Origin: Seriola aureovittata
Taxonomy: Eukaryota; Chordata; Actinopteri; Carangiformes; Carangidae
Direction: 5' to 3'
Assembly (NCBI RefSeq): GCF_021018895.1
Contig: NC_079374.1
Location: 8,583,712-8,647,711, forward strand
DNA length: 64,000 nucleotides
A program made the position numbers and the translations under genes. The first letter of the stretch is position 1, and the number at the start of each line of letters is the position of its first letter. The notes below the pieces were generated by a model. The model did no database searches. It saw only the letters and a list, made by a program, of their open reading frames with translations, and was not told where the DNA came from. Positions 36,376-50,192 of this stretch are shown one piece after another.

Positions 36376-39300
36376 ATGAATTTATCTTTAAAAGTTAATT
36401 GAGAGGGGAACTTAAAAAGGTCAAACAAGTCACTCCATTCGAGGAGGGCATAAGGGGGTTAGCTTTTAACTTAGCATTTTTATTGACTCTGGCAAAACAA
36501 AATGAGCGGGCTCTGTAGGATTGTGCACTCTGCATTGGCCATTCAGGCCTTCAGAGCCCCATTGTAGTACTTTGAAGAGAATGAAAGGAAACCCCACTGG
36601 TGGAAATGCAGTGGAACAGCCCCACAACAGGCCACAACTGTTCCCTTATGCATGAAAGGCAGGGACATAAAAGACAAGATGGACTTCTGAGGTAGGGCCA
36701 AAAACAAAGGCAACAAAAGTGCTGATCACGAGGGGATGACACGACTCGTCTCGGCAGAAGGAGCAGGGAGAAAAGGGGCAGGGGACAATAGCACTCCCGG
36801 CCAAATGACATGTTGAAGAATTGAAAAATCCACACAAGAAGTGTCTTCTCAATTCACTAAACCCACAAGAGCTGGGTGACTGTCGGCTGGACCCTGGTCA
36901 GCCTGAGGGGGGTGGACAATAACAGCCCACAGCTTTTCTCTTTCTAACTTTCTTTCCCAAATCTTTCCCTGTTTTGGCAAACAACTTGGCAAAGGGCAAA
37001 GACGGACTGGGGTGACGGCTTTAGTCTGCACACACCAAACCGAAACCAAACCAAACCTAATCAAAGCATGGTGGGTTCCGCTCCCGCAGCTTCCGTTTTG
37101 ATCTGTTGGCTGTCTGTGTGTCTGATCTGTTTCTGTTTGTGCCCTACACACAATTATGCTACTGCATAACCTCCATGGAAACAGTCAGACGAACAAAAAC
37201 ATGTTTGCTCTCATTCAAAAAGAATCTTTTTTTTAGCCACACAGTGTAATGGCTGCTGATATTTCAGCCAGTATTTCAGATGTCAAACTAAATAACACTG
37301 CGTTAATAAGAACGCTTCCTGCCGGTTTCTCCCTGTTGGCTTCTAGGCTGAGAGCAACTGTGTGTTTCTGATTTCCCATTGTAGGAAATATGTATGAGGA
37401 AGCGCACACACAGCTGTGTGTGTTTGTGTGTGTGTGCAATACCTTAAAATTTATGGTTAGTCTTAATATAAAATCTATCCATAATGTTCCACGCACCCAG
37501 GAGAGGAATTTGCGTGAAACAATGGTAATTTTTGCTTATATTAATGAATTGTTTTTCATACAAATCTCATGCACTGCATATGGAGAAAAAATGTATTTTC
37601 TTGATAATAAAAAAAACCTACGGACACCTTTAAAGTAGGGGCGAGGACTAGCTGTTCACCCACATGCTGAACAGTGCACTCCACAGGTAAAGGCCCTCCT
37701 CCTCGATAGCCTGAGGCCTATCCCACAATTCTTCACACATACCCACGGGCCCTTTCACTGGCCATCACCCTGTCTGATTAATGGATCGATGTGGTAATTG
37801 ATTAGTGAAGAGGAGGTGGGAATAAGAACATAGGTCAAACGTCAATAATGTCCCCCTGACAAAAGCTGGAAGACGTAAAATGTACCAGTGATAGCCTGCA
37901 GCCAGACCTCTACCCATCAAAGCCCTGGCAGGACTAACATAAAGGCCCCGGCCCATTCTCCAGCCTGCCCTGCCCTCCCTCCACAACGCTCCTTTTCTCT
38001 TGGTAATTCTGTCTGTTAAAGTGACAGGAACCATTCTGGGAGCTGCTTGTCAGCTCACCTTCATAAAACAAGCCGTAAAGCAGCAAATAACAGGCTTATA
38101 TGGCTTCATTATACCGGCTATGCAGGATCACAGCCCTGGGCTGGGGGAAGGGGGGGGGGGGGTCGTGTTGGTAGCGGAGAGGCGGGGAGAATGTTGGCAG
38201 GACAGCCTGGTTCTCGTGGAGGTTTGTTGTCCCAGCGGCTGTCACCATGTCCATGTTTGCTCAGGATAGAGGACCACTTGACCCCATTCAACCCTGTATT
38301 CCCCAAAATCCCAAGCAGGACAAACAAAGAGGTATGACTCACTTTGGAGATGCTGTCACAGTTCAGTCTAATGATTCTTTAACTTTGATGTCCTGCTACT
38401 CACTTCATCCTGATGTTTTTGAATCTATGCCCTGCTACACTTACCACAAGACACTGAAAGTTGAAAGATTAATTTGAGCCGTCTAACAAATATCATCCAT
38501 AATCAAGCACAAACAAACTGTGACGGTGTATCTGAACAGTTAAAAAATGAGGAGAACAGGGCCAGATGGAGCATGCATCTGCGACAGTAAACCTTTGGCC
38601 GTGGCAGGGCCGGACGTGAGAAAGATTCTCATTTATTTCATGCAAATATCTTTGGGTCGTTTCACAACCTGACAGTGGGGGTTGCAAGGTGGTCATTATC
38701 TCAGGTTGTGTCTCCAAAACATTCCCCCTGTTTTTCCAGAGTCAGCCACGGGTGCCTGGCAAAGAAGTCAGCAGAAGTAGCTGAAGCAGCAGCAGAAGCG
38801 AATGTGAGCACTTGTGTGCTTACCAGTCCGTGGCACAAATAAGGCAAGTCCCTAGTCTTCCAACACAACTCATGCATTTCCCCACAGACTTTCACACTTC
38901 AAATGGAAATTCAGCTCTTTCCCCCCTTAAGTGTTGTTTTCAAAGAGCAACATTTAACATAGAGAATCATCTCGTGTACATATATGATGTTTAATTATTA
39001 TCCTACATATAAAATGACTAGGGCTCCATTAAGGTTCAAAGCTTCAACAAGAACTATAAATAGGCTGTTGATATTAGCAAGTCAAATATGCAGCATAAAG
39101 CTTGCAGAACATCTGGTAGCAAAGCTTACACTATGTGCACCAAAGTAACTGTCCCTTTATGTGCTTATCTGTCATGTGCCCAGTCCCAGTCGTGTTGAGA
39201 TCAGTCACTTATCTCTTTAGCAAGGCTGCGAGGCAGCAGTACAAGCGCCATCACTGTGATCATTGTATAGTTAATTGTCACCTCCATCAACATTAGCACT

Positions 39301-39784
39301 GTCTAACATGCTTAACAGAGGGGGAAAAGGGGGGAGCTGACTGCACGCTCTATTCTGAGGCTGACACTTGTTCTCTGAGGGGCGGTTTTTGGTGTCAGGA
39401 TTACAGTGCATGGGAGAAAAGAGGCGGAGGAGAGGTGGGGAGCCTTCTCCACAACTCATGTCACCGAGTCTGTCTGTAATGGCAGCAGAGGGGGAAAGAG
39501 AGGAAGAGAGACAGGGAGCCAGGGAGGATTGATGGGTGTTTACTTTTGAGCAGTCTCTCAACCAATGACAGAGCAAAGAGACCAGCATGTACTGGGACTA
39601 TCTTCCCTTGACAGTCTGTCATGGGATAACTAATTAACCCCCCACCTATTATGGCTGGTGATACAAACTCTGACCATATAGTCACATGGCAATACACAGG
39701 TCACATGCCTCATATAGGCTTATTTGGATAAACGCCACATCAAAAAACACACACAAGATTGGGAAAGGTTCAGTGTAAAGACAG

Positions 39785-39785
<1 letters not shown>

Positions 39786-39826
<41 letters not shown>
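39786..39826 (+). repeat. (CA)n microsatellite
   Basis: About 41 bp of CA, intron 1. Confidence 0.95.
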
Positions 39827-39829
<3 letters not shown>

Positions 39830-42810
39830 GCAAAAGGCCAGAAGGATTCAAATGTGTCGCCACCGAACCATATGGATACACACATCCGAGCCTAATCTAA
39901 CAAACACTGCAGCACACACATGCATATTCTGGCGTGCACACAGACACACATATCCGGACTGTAAAACAGCATTGCCATCTTGAGCCCCCTGGATCACTGG
40001 GGCCATCTGACACTGTGGAGCCTGAATGCATTAAGACTGGCAAGGTGGCTGCACTTTCCATCTCAGCTAGCACAGTTACATAACGCTACATGATATGAAT
40101 GCATTAACAGTATTAGTTCTGCAGGTGAGAACACTTCTCACTACTCATGAATGATAACCGCTTCACATTTACATAATAGATAATGTTGCTGCAGGATGTC
40201 AAACCAACTTCCATTAAGTTAATTATCTAAGGTAAAACAACTGCTGTCAGACTGACTGTCATGGGAAAGAATCTGAACTGAATGCAAAAAAAAAAAAAAA
40301 AAAAGAAATAAAAAATAAAGTAGAGCATGCTTTCACTTTTGCATAAACCCACTCATCTAGGATTTGGAGTTGAAGCAGAGGAGATGATGCCTAGTTGAAT
40401 CTACAAGTGTCAAGGATCCTCTCATGGGGAAAAAATTAATGGAAAGAGGAGGTAGAGAATAATGAAGGCTGAAGCTGAGAAAGGATAAAGCACCTCTTAA
40501 GTTTGAGGTGGAAAAAGAGAGCAAACAAGGAACGGAAAGGCGTGGTTGTACGGGCAAGCTAAGAAAATAAAAAATAAAAAATGGCTCATAACATCCACTA
40601 CATGGGACAATCTGGGCTGGGGTGTGCCTGGATATGGATATGACTGGAACAGCAGATCAGTCGGTGGATCAGACTATTAGGATATTTGGCCTACGATGTG
40701 ATATGTACTGCGTCTGGTCTATTGCCCCCACCGATCCACCCATCCGGGCCCAGACACAAACACGCCCCCGTACCCCTCCTCGGACCTCAGAAAAAAGTCT
40801 GACAGATGGGTGTACTGGAAAGATCCACTCAGGAGACCAAAACATACTAAGGCACTGTCTGTCCAACATTTGGATTTGGAGGAAAACTACAACAAGAGAA
40901 AAACAGGACAGAGAAAAAAGGGACATCTGTGGCATTTGTCTTATTTCCTCTCTTGTGGGACATGATGTGTCATGAGTGAGCAGAGAGTCTTTTGGATCAT
41001 ATTCCATTTAATTAATGAACCCCCCCCCCACCCCCACCCCCACACACACACACACACACACACACCATTCACACCCCAACTCATAGCACTTCATCTCTTC
41101 CCTGCAAGTTGCCTGTGCCCCCAAGTGGCTGAACATGATAACTGCACCTATTTTACAGATGAAAAAAACTTGTGAAACCACTGTGCATCAGTAGTCAAGG
41201 CCATTGAAAACTCACTCACTCCCTGAAAATTTACTTTTAAACTTAAGCCTCTAACTCTCTTGTAGCATTGTACTATTTAACAAGCACTGAGAAGAAGTGA
41301 CTATAAAAAGATCCTCCTGTGACTCAAACATATTTACATAACAAACTTAAGTACACTACAAAAAAATACTGCAAGTAGAGCTGAATGGAGATTTCTCACA
41401 AAAGGAGTGAGCATTACTCTTCTTTCATGGTCGACTGCTCGAGATCAACCCAGCCTCTTCACAATGTGTGTGTGAATAGAGGTGCTCCTGAATGCATAAA
41501 AATCAACTATGTCAACTATGTGTTACAAGATGGCAGAATGATATATGATATACAAGTGGGCTAATAATCACTTTTCCTGTCTTCACAAATCTCCCACTGT
41601 TTTGTCAATTCTTGGTAATAAATGCCACATAAACAATAAAGATATTAGGTGACTTTTACTACCACCCTTTTTTCCTATAGCTGAACCACCATTTGTGCAC
41701 GTCATCACTGAACAGTAAGAGTTATTAAAAGAGGAATTTTAAATAATGAAGCGGATGCTCCCTATAGGGTTTAAATGACAGACGCTTCATTCTCCTAACC
41801 AACAGGGATGCCTTTTGCCCTCGACTTCTGCCCAGCCCCAAGCCTTTAATTAAGACTGGCTTAGACCCGATTGATCCTGACACACCAGGAAGTTTCTTGA
41901 ATATCTGACCATGGAAGTATTATATAGGCCACAACCCCCCATAGCAGCCCACACCCCCCACCCACACCCACATGAAAAGGACTGTAAGCTGAAAGCCCTT
42001 CTGGTCGGTCCGTGGGACATTACAAGATTGAGGTATGCTTGCACATTCTGCATTGACCCTTAGCTACTATATCAGGCTTGTTTCTTGTCTATATCTATTA
42101 TCAGATTTTTTTTGCACTTACTATACACATTATAACAAAAATACAATGTCTGTACTGTATGTTTGCACTTAGTCTACGCCAAAGAATGGCCTGACAACAG
42201 TAATTCCATCATTAACTCATGTAAAATTGGTTGTATCCAAGTTTCAAACCTCACATCAAACTTTGGTATGGCTCTGTTAAGTCAAATATGATGGGAAAAA
42301 AAATACAGCAAGTCGTCTCCACAACAACAGGCCTGCACACCACATCATTAAATCAACAACACATTTCCTGCAGCAAAAGCAGTGATGCAAATAGGAAGCT
42401 GCGATTGTCAGATTGTCGGAGCTCTGTGTGCTGCGGGTGTTGTGCACCACATGGAGAGAATTCTTGTACCGGCTTTCACCGCAACACAGCCACTGATGAG
42501 TCAGTGAGCCCCATGAAAGTGCAAGAGCTTCACAAACACTGCCTTCGCTTCACTGTGTTCCAGGATTCCCCTGGACCAGAACTGTTTGATAATGTTAATA
42601 CAATGTTAAGAATACAGGACACAAAATAAACATATGTGAGTTATATTTATTAGCAGCTGAAAAAAAGTTGAGATAAAATCGTAAGGTAAGGTGAAAAATA
42701 TGATTTGTTGGACCACTGGCACCTGACTCTTTGTCAACATCTGATTTAAGTAAACTGCCAAAATGCCAAGTGGATGCAAATTTTAGACAAACCACGCTGT
42801 CTCCTCACAG

Positions 42811-42962
42811 TTTGACACAGGTTCCACATGACAACCTGAAGGGCTTGGAGATGTCCGAGGGGAGGAGCGAGGTGGTGCAGTTGAGAGGAGAGGAGTTTAC
42901 AGTTCAAGACTCTGATCTGCTGGAGGAGAAATCCAACCAACCTGCCAAGCTGTTACCTCCAG
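42811..42962 (+). other. Unexplained exon-like block on the plus strand (candidate)
   Basis: A strong acceptor-like stretch (CTGTCTCCTCACAG, ending 42810) precedes 152 nt that stay open, and CCAG/GTGTGG at 42962/42963 could serve as a donor. The translation includes EMSEGRSEVVQLRGEEFTVQ and DSDLLEEKSNQPAKLLPP, charged and low in repeats, with G/C-ending codons that look coding-like. I do not recognise the protein. It lies antisense within clybl intron 1, next to another open stretch at 42390-42628. It could be a lineage-specific gene, an lncRNA exon, a retroposed fragment or chance. Confidence 0.25.
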
Positions 42963-45930
42963 GTGTGGGCACAATAAAAGGCAACACTTGTACAATGTAA
43001 TGCAAGCAAACACACCAGCTATTCAGTAATTACTCCATTTGAAAATGAACCAAAACCATACAGTGATGGGGTACAGACCTGGGTCAGAAAATGTGTCTTG
43101 TCCCATTCACATCAACAGAGAACATGTTCCTACAACTTGTTTGCTATTGATATCAATGGGTCAATGACCCTTCTCCTGACCTAAGCCTAATGAGGTTCTG
43201 GGTAAATTCATTCAGTGATACCAACCATAGAATTACTGTAATAACACTATGGTATTTACACACCTTTAAGCCCTCTCAGCCAGAAACTTGACTCTTGTCT
43301 TTTACAAAGATACTTGGCACACTATAACAACAAAATTACTATTAATCTCAGTCAACAATTCCCTGATATTGGATCGTATTGGAAATATTGCACAACACAC
43401 TGAGAATTGAAGTCCATGCACTACTGTGTGATAGTTCTAGAAAGAGGAAAATAAAAATGTTGGTCTAATGGTGAACTGACACTGTCATATTGGCTGTAAC
43501 GGCTGATGTAGCAAACCTAATGATGGTGTGTTAGTAGATGAAACATCCAGAAACATAAACACAGACACAGCCGCATGGTGGAAAGTGACAGGGAAAGTGC
43601 AGGACCCTCACCTTGGCCTGTATTGGGTGTGGTGGAGGTGGGGTGGGCAATAACCAATGCCCCTTCCTTCCCTTTCTGGGAGGATCATGGAAACTAAACT
43701 CAGTGTCACATTTTCAACTTATCTGGCACCAACTCACTTCAGAACGAGCCTGAAATAATGTAAACCTTGATAAACTGCAACTATAGCCTGGCAATCAAGA
43801 GGTTTAAAAGACAGAAGCAATTACTTTTATCAACAAAACCTACCATACGTTACAAAAGATGCTGAAGCAGTTATGCATGAGTAAAATCCCTTTTACATTA
43901 ACAACCCAGGTTGTTGGGCTCAGGAGTTCAATTCTGTTCACAGAGATCAGGATCATGTCACTTGTTGCTGCAAAGTTGCTTTTCTACAAAATGTCAGAGG
44001 TAGCACAAAAAAGTGTAAATTTGCTGTATTTAAATTTTTGCATTCTTATGAAAAGCCAGAGCAACACTTTATACTAATAACCTGATCTGAAAAGAATGTC
44101 ATTTATGGCTGAAAGCTCTAGGACTGACGGCTAATGCCCACCAATAGGTTGTTATAGTAACCCTATAAGCACTATATCTTACCATCTTGTTTGCCCATTT
44201 ATAGTAGAGCCACATGCACATCCTTTCGCCTGTTAAGGCTATAAATGTGAAGGCGACAAAGGTAAATATAATTATGTTTTTCCATCTTAATCCCAGTAAA
44301 AACATATTAGCATTTGAAAAGATCACTTACATTTTATCCACACTTATACAGAGATTTGTGAAAACCTGAATGGTGGCTCTGCTCTGTTTTAATAGAGTGA
44401 AGGTGGCTACAGGATGATTGGGCTATTATAGAATTATAACAGTAAACCTATAATTACCATAAACACACTGTAAGTTATTAGAAGCAATTTCCATCCCTCT
44501 AAGCCATACAAACATGAACTTAATTGTAAATCTTGAGCCAATGCACATTTCATGTGTCAAGTGTCAAAAAGTAAGCACCAGACTGTCCACCACACCATTA
44601 GCTAACAAATCTCTACACTACAAAAGCAGCACTGCAAAACCAAAGCCAGCTAACTAAGCTAGCTGTTTGGCCATTTTTCTTCAATGGTGCCAAAACATAT
44701 GAAAATCTTTACCAAAAAGTATTAGACTATAGGATTACACAACAATGTGCAATTCTCTAAAAGTGATACTATAATTTATACAGAAGCACTCTTGTTAGTT
44801 GAATGGAGGTTCACTCGGCCGTATTATGCACAGGGCATTGAGCTGACCTTGGCATTGGCATTGACATTATTCTGAGTGGTCATGAAAGCAACACAAATGC
44901 AACGTCAAGGTCAAAAGTCAGGAGTACAGTCACACTGACCCATTGCTGAAATGCAGATAGCAACAGCAGGCATCAGGTACAGGAAATCATTAAGAAGATT
45001 CCATTTGGAGTTACTGAAAGGTTTCCTGAACAGAATGCAGAGTGGGTGTTGGCATATTGTTAGTGGAAATGTCTGCTGATTGACACAGGGCATGAAGGCT
45101 GACACGCTGCAGACTGTTTTGACTGGAGTGCAGCCTAATGACCAAAGTGTTTTTGAAATGTTACGATATGGAAATGTTTATTAATCCACACAAAAATATG
45201 GTCATTTTAGAAATACAAAGTCTTATCCAACTGCACACCGGAGAGGAGGAGATACTGAATCATGAGGTAAAGATATCAAGAACATATCTAGAAATGTTTG
45301 AGTAGAAATGTGGACCTCTTAAATCTCAAACTCGGAGCTCTGAAAAGTAAATAAATCTGGCTGAGTTTCTCTTCACTTTAGCACCTGGCTGCTGGCTTTG
45401 TTCCCCTGTAGAGGGCCTGTAGTAAAGCTGGACTTCAAAAGAGCCTTATCACCGTCACATTTTCTCAAAAGAGAACACAGTAATGGAGACCGGATGCACA
45501 GGCTTACACTAGGTTAGGCTAACACAAGCAGAGAAGTGAAGAAATGCTTTGAATGTAGCCTTGTAAAGGGAAGAGCTCCCGTACAGGCCTCCTGACCTTC
45601 CCACTCCACTTCCTTCCCGAGAAGTAAAGGAATGCTGCGTCAGGTTTTATAAATTAGTACGGACGTGCATTTTAGCTTTCCCCTCTACAGTGATATTTCC
45701 AGTCGTCATAACTTCAGTCATTTTTATTCTGTGATGTGACCACACATAAACAAGTATCAACAACAACTAAATGGAATAAAGAGGAGTCACAACATCCAAT
45801 AACAGTTGTTATCTGTAACATAATCAACATATTCAATTTGATTAAATAACAATAACACATCAGTTTTGTTTTGTAATTGTTTCTATAGATATATTTTGGT
45901 AGATTTCAGTGTCAGTTGACACAAAATTAA

Positions 45931-46225
45931 GGCTGCAACTATTTTTATAAATCCATTAATCATTTCAGTAAAGATGCCAAAATGATATGATGGTTACAGC
46001 TTCTCAAATGTGAGGCTGCTTTTCCTGAAGTTATATTATAGTAAATTGAATATTTCGATTTTAGACTGTTGCTCAGATAAAATAAGACATTTGAAGACAT
46101 CATCGTTTTCTTTTTAAATTATGCTTTCATTTGCCTCGGTCAGCTCAGAGCACGGAGTTGATGCTCTCGGGACTCGGTTTGTCCTTAAAACTGTCATATA
46201 AATAAACCTGAACTTGAAACTTGGG
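45931..46225 (+). repeat. Truncated relative of the GGCTGCAACTA teleost repeat, followed by a LINE-like tail
   Basis: It begins AAGGCTGCAACTATTTTTAT and includes GGTTACAGCTTCTCAAATGT and AAGACATTTGAAGACATCAT, segments I recall from a common fish repeat. The following 46140-46225 ends in TATAAATAAACCTGAACTTG, which resembles the 3' tails of fish LINEs, so two elements may be fused here. Diverged; boundaries approximate. Confidence 0.55.
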
Positions 46226-47101
46226 TGTTACTCTATAAAAGCTAACACTGCCAAGCAAAGCATTAATGTGCGGTGTGACAATGTGAGACTTACTTTGTTT
46301 ATGTTAAACCCTTATATCTTGTTTGCAAATGATTTCTTATTCCACATGAACCGCTTTTGTAGACAAGTATAGGACACAGTTTGCACACAATGGAATGGAA
46401 TGGAATATAAAGAGAAAACGTATATGTATTCGAGTCTTCCTCTCAATGTCTTTTTGTACACCTCTCCTCCTCCATCTTGGCTATGGCTAACACAAGGTCC
46501 CAACTTTGACTGTGGCTTCATCCTGTATTTTCCAATTATCACCTTTTAAAGGCCAGCTGGGTGCATTCCAAACCATCGGGGGGCAATTCCATTTGCATTG
46601 CTCTGAGACAAAGTCATGCCCAAGTACTTTCATGCTAAAGTTCATAGCAGACAGTCTAAAAGGACAGTATAGCTACAGCTAAAAAGTCACAACTATAGAA
46701 TACCTTCAGCCAGATAAATTATATCAAACTGAGAAAAAGGTTGGTTTTTTTTTTTCCTTTAAAAATCTCACGATTTAAAATCCTTAGTGAAAGAGAACCT
46801 GAAAATCGGAGAGTTTTGAGGAAAGTTGGTGGAGAACTTTCCTCGGCTCTAGGGTAACAAGTTTGCTTTACAGACACGGCGAGCAGTTTGGCCAGACTTT
46901 CTCATTTAAGACTGATCGATGTGACGATCCTTTGAGTGCTCGGCTCTGTTTACAGTTTCAGCTCATTATGCTGATTTTATTCTTCTTTTTCATTAACTTG
47001 GTTTTTAAGCAGCTCCAGGAATATTTTACATCTGTTTTATTTAGGTCAATTTAGTTTGCCCGTTGAAATTCCCCACAATCAAAGGGTACTGAAATGACCA
47101 T

Positions 47102-47103
<2 letters not shown>

Positions 47104-47154
<51 letters not shown>
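47104..47154 (+). repeat. (GT)n microsatellite
   Basis: About 51 bp of GT, intron 1. Confidence 0.95.
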
Positions 47155-47155
<1 letters not shown>

Positions 47156-47619
47156 GTTTGGAGGGGCAGGGGGGAGTAACTGTTCCATTTACTTTGCACA
47201 TTAATGAGCACTGCCTTCTCTGCCTGCCTTTAGGCTCTCTTTCTTAATGCTAGAGCTGTTCACTAGTGTAAACCTGTGTTTGATTTCTCTTCTCCTCTCC
47301 CTCTCGGACTGCATATAGCAGCATTTAGCTGTGAATTAATTTTCATGTTTGGATATACCCTGCTGAGGTGTGATGCCGGTGGTGCATAATCAAAATCTGC
47401 AACACTACATATGGGTAGATAGGCCTTGTGGGTATTTTCACAGTGCAGATCTGTAGCTGGGCGGGGAAAATTAAAAGCAGAGAGAGGGGTCAACGGCCAA
47501 CAGACAGAACAGAAGTCAGCAATAGGACAATGGGACATTTAACACAAAAGAATAAATCTGTTGTCTTAAAGAAGACTATGGAGAAGAAGATACCTTTTGC
47601 AGTATGTTGTGCAGCTGTG

Positions 47620-47626
<7 letters not shown>

Positions 47627-47679
<53 letters not shown>
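47627..47679 (+). repeat. (GT)n microsatellite
   Basis: About 53 bp of GT, intron 1. Confidence 0.95.
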
Positions 47680-47681
<2 letters not shown>

Positions 47682-49992
47682 ATAATGCGCATGTCTCTGG
47701 CCATGGGACAAGACACGCACCCACAGCCACAGCTCAAACACCAGCAGCCCTTAACATGGTGTGTCTAATGCTCCTATTTAGTGTTTGGGGTGCAGCGGCG
47801 CGTGGCCTGAGGTTTTTGGGAGGGGAGCGTGGATAGCACCTAGCCTGACAGCTGTGCCCCAAACTGGAGACAAAAGCCTGAGGAAGTACCGCATCATCGA
47901 AGACGGGACTAAAAGGCACGGCGGTTTGCTTGTGGTCTGGCCTATACTGCCTTCTGATTCAGTGCACAGTCCACCTTTCATGGTGAATATGGCCCCATAG
48001 CAAACACTACTCTGAAAAACGTGAGCTTATAAACTGGAAGGACATCTTTAAACAAATTCCACTATAAAAAGGACAAGGCATCACGTGGTGAATTTAGATC
48101 AAAAGCAGAAACATAAACTACTAATTCATAACAGTCTTTATTTCAAACAAACACAAACAGAAAGAACATAGGCCACCTTTTGTGCAACAGTCTTTTCAAT
48201 GGAGTTTATTTGTAATCCTTTGATAGGTGGGAGTCTCTTTGTCAATCGGTGTACATCAAAGATAAGCTAACTTACCATGCTGCTTGTGCTTGTGTTTTTG
48301 TGTGTGAGAGAGTGTGCGTATGTGTGTGTGTGTCCGAGTGCGTGTGTGTGTGTATTCTTGGCTTTAACAGCACAGCAAGACATGTTTTTAATCTATTGAT
48401 TTAATAAGCTTAGGTAGCATGCTGTTGGCTAAACAAACATACCAGTTGTGAGCATATAGGTGATACATCTTCAGCCTAAAAACCTCTGTAAAGAACACAC
48501 ATTGCATTACAGCTGATGCATTTTCATGAGCACAAATTCTTTGTCTAATAATTTTCTAATAATTTCTTAGTTGTTTAATCACTGCACGAACACACACTGG
48601 GACAAACATCTGGTGGATACGGGAGAGAGAATACTGCCACAGCAAGTAACCGAAATTCTGAAGTTAGGAAGGATCAAGCTAAAATCCAAATTAAATCTAC
48701 AAAGTATTGAGCACCCAGGGTCAATTTTCATCAACAAAAACCCTTTATTATCATATGCAGAGGTGCCTCCATTCATGGGCCAGGCTAGAGATAATAGAAG
48801 CAAATGAGATAATAATTACTTGTTTGTTGCCACATCAGCCATTAGGTGATAATTAGGCCAAGGTGAGAATTTTAACTGTTTTAAATGGATTCTTTGATCT
48901 GAACACATGTTCCCAGATGGATGCATCCTGCATCAATTATTATTTCAAATTAAAAACCAAATCAAACCTCTGCAAAACTGGATGTCATTCTTCAATAAGC
49001 AGTTCCCCTCAACACAAATACTAGTTGGAAAGCGCACTTACAGACACATCTGCCATCTACAGAGCATGCGTTATATTACCATGAGGTGAATTGTAAGAGC
49101 TCACAAATTTTCTTTTATGTTTCATGACTGTGCTGGTTTTGGGGTGAATGGATACCGACTGTGTGCTTTACTTGGAGCCCAGCAAGGCTGATGAAACATA
49201 AGTAAATGTGAACTGTGGATCAAGAGGTACGCACTAAAGGGTGGTGCAGCCATTCCTGGCATCCATATCAATGACTAGCTTTGTTATAAAATGGAAAACT
49301 AAATATTTAGAATTACTTTTTGACAGCAAAATAGGAAAACTATCCATCCCTCGCATAATGGAACTTCCCTTATTACACCCCTGTGTCCTGACATACACAC
49401 ACGCACAGACGTCAGGGGATTGAAATGGCTCAAATATATCCACTGGTTTAAATTAGACCTGTGTGTGGGGTTTTGTGTGTGTGCCTGTGTGTGCCTGTGT
49501 GTGCGTAGTGGTTGGATGGTGAGTTGAAGGAGAGGACTGAGCAGGTTTCTGACCTCCCATGGGTGCAGCAGAGTGAATGCAACAGTGTCAGCTCACTAAA
49601 ACAACACAATGTGTATAACAGTGGGTATTTCACAATGGAGAACCACAAACAATCCTTTAATACAACCTGCTAACAGTAAAACTAACTTAAAGTAATAATT
49701 TCGGTATAAAATTTGAATTTCTTTGGTAATGTTTTTACAAGGTATTTGCATTTTAGAATGACAGCAAACAGCGTTAACTTTATCCACAATTCTACAATCG
49801 AGTGTTCAGACCAAAAAGAGTTCTGCGTTACAACAACGCAAGAGGCTGCGTGTTCAGTTTGAGTAGCAGATCCATGAGTTTGAAGGCTTATGGAGATGCC
49901 CAACACGTTCTCCAACCTAAAATACCATAAAGGTAATTTGTCCCTACTCTCTGTACTGGAGCTACATCATCACAGTAACAATAATAAACACA

Positions 49993-50192
49993 TGGTTAAG
50001 CTTATGGTTTGGTTAGGTTTAGGCACAAAAACATTCTGATTAGGTTTAGGGAAAGATGTTCACTATCAGTTTCACACAAGAAACGCTATTTATACACTAT
50101 GTCACCTAATTTCCTCCGTTGCTCCTGTCATAATTACTACGGCCACTAGAGGTCGCCAACAATGAAATGTAACTTCGGGTCATATTACGCTA
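49993..50192. repeat. Probable interspersed repeat containing TTAGGTTTAGGCACAAAAAC
   Basis: GGTTAGGTTTAGGCACAAAA followed by GCTCCTGTCATAATTACTAC and CGGCCACTAGAGGTCGCC is a combination I recall from a frequent fish repeat. Diverged from any consensus; boundaries are estimates. Confidence 0.5.
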
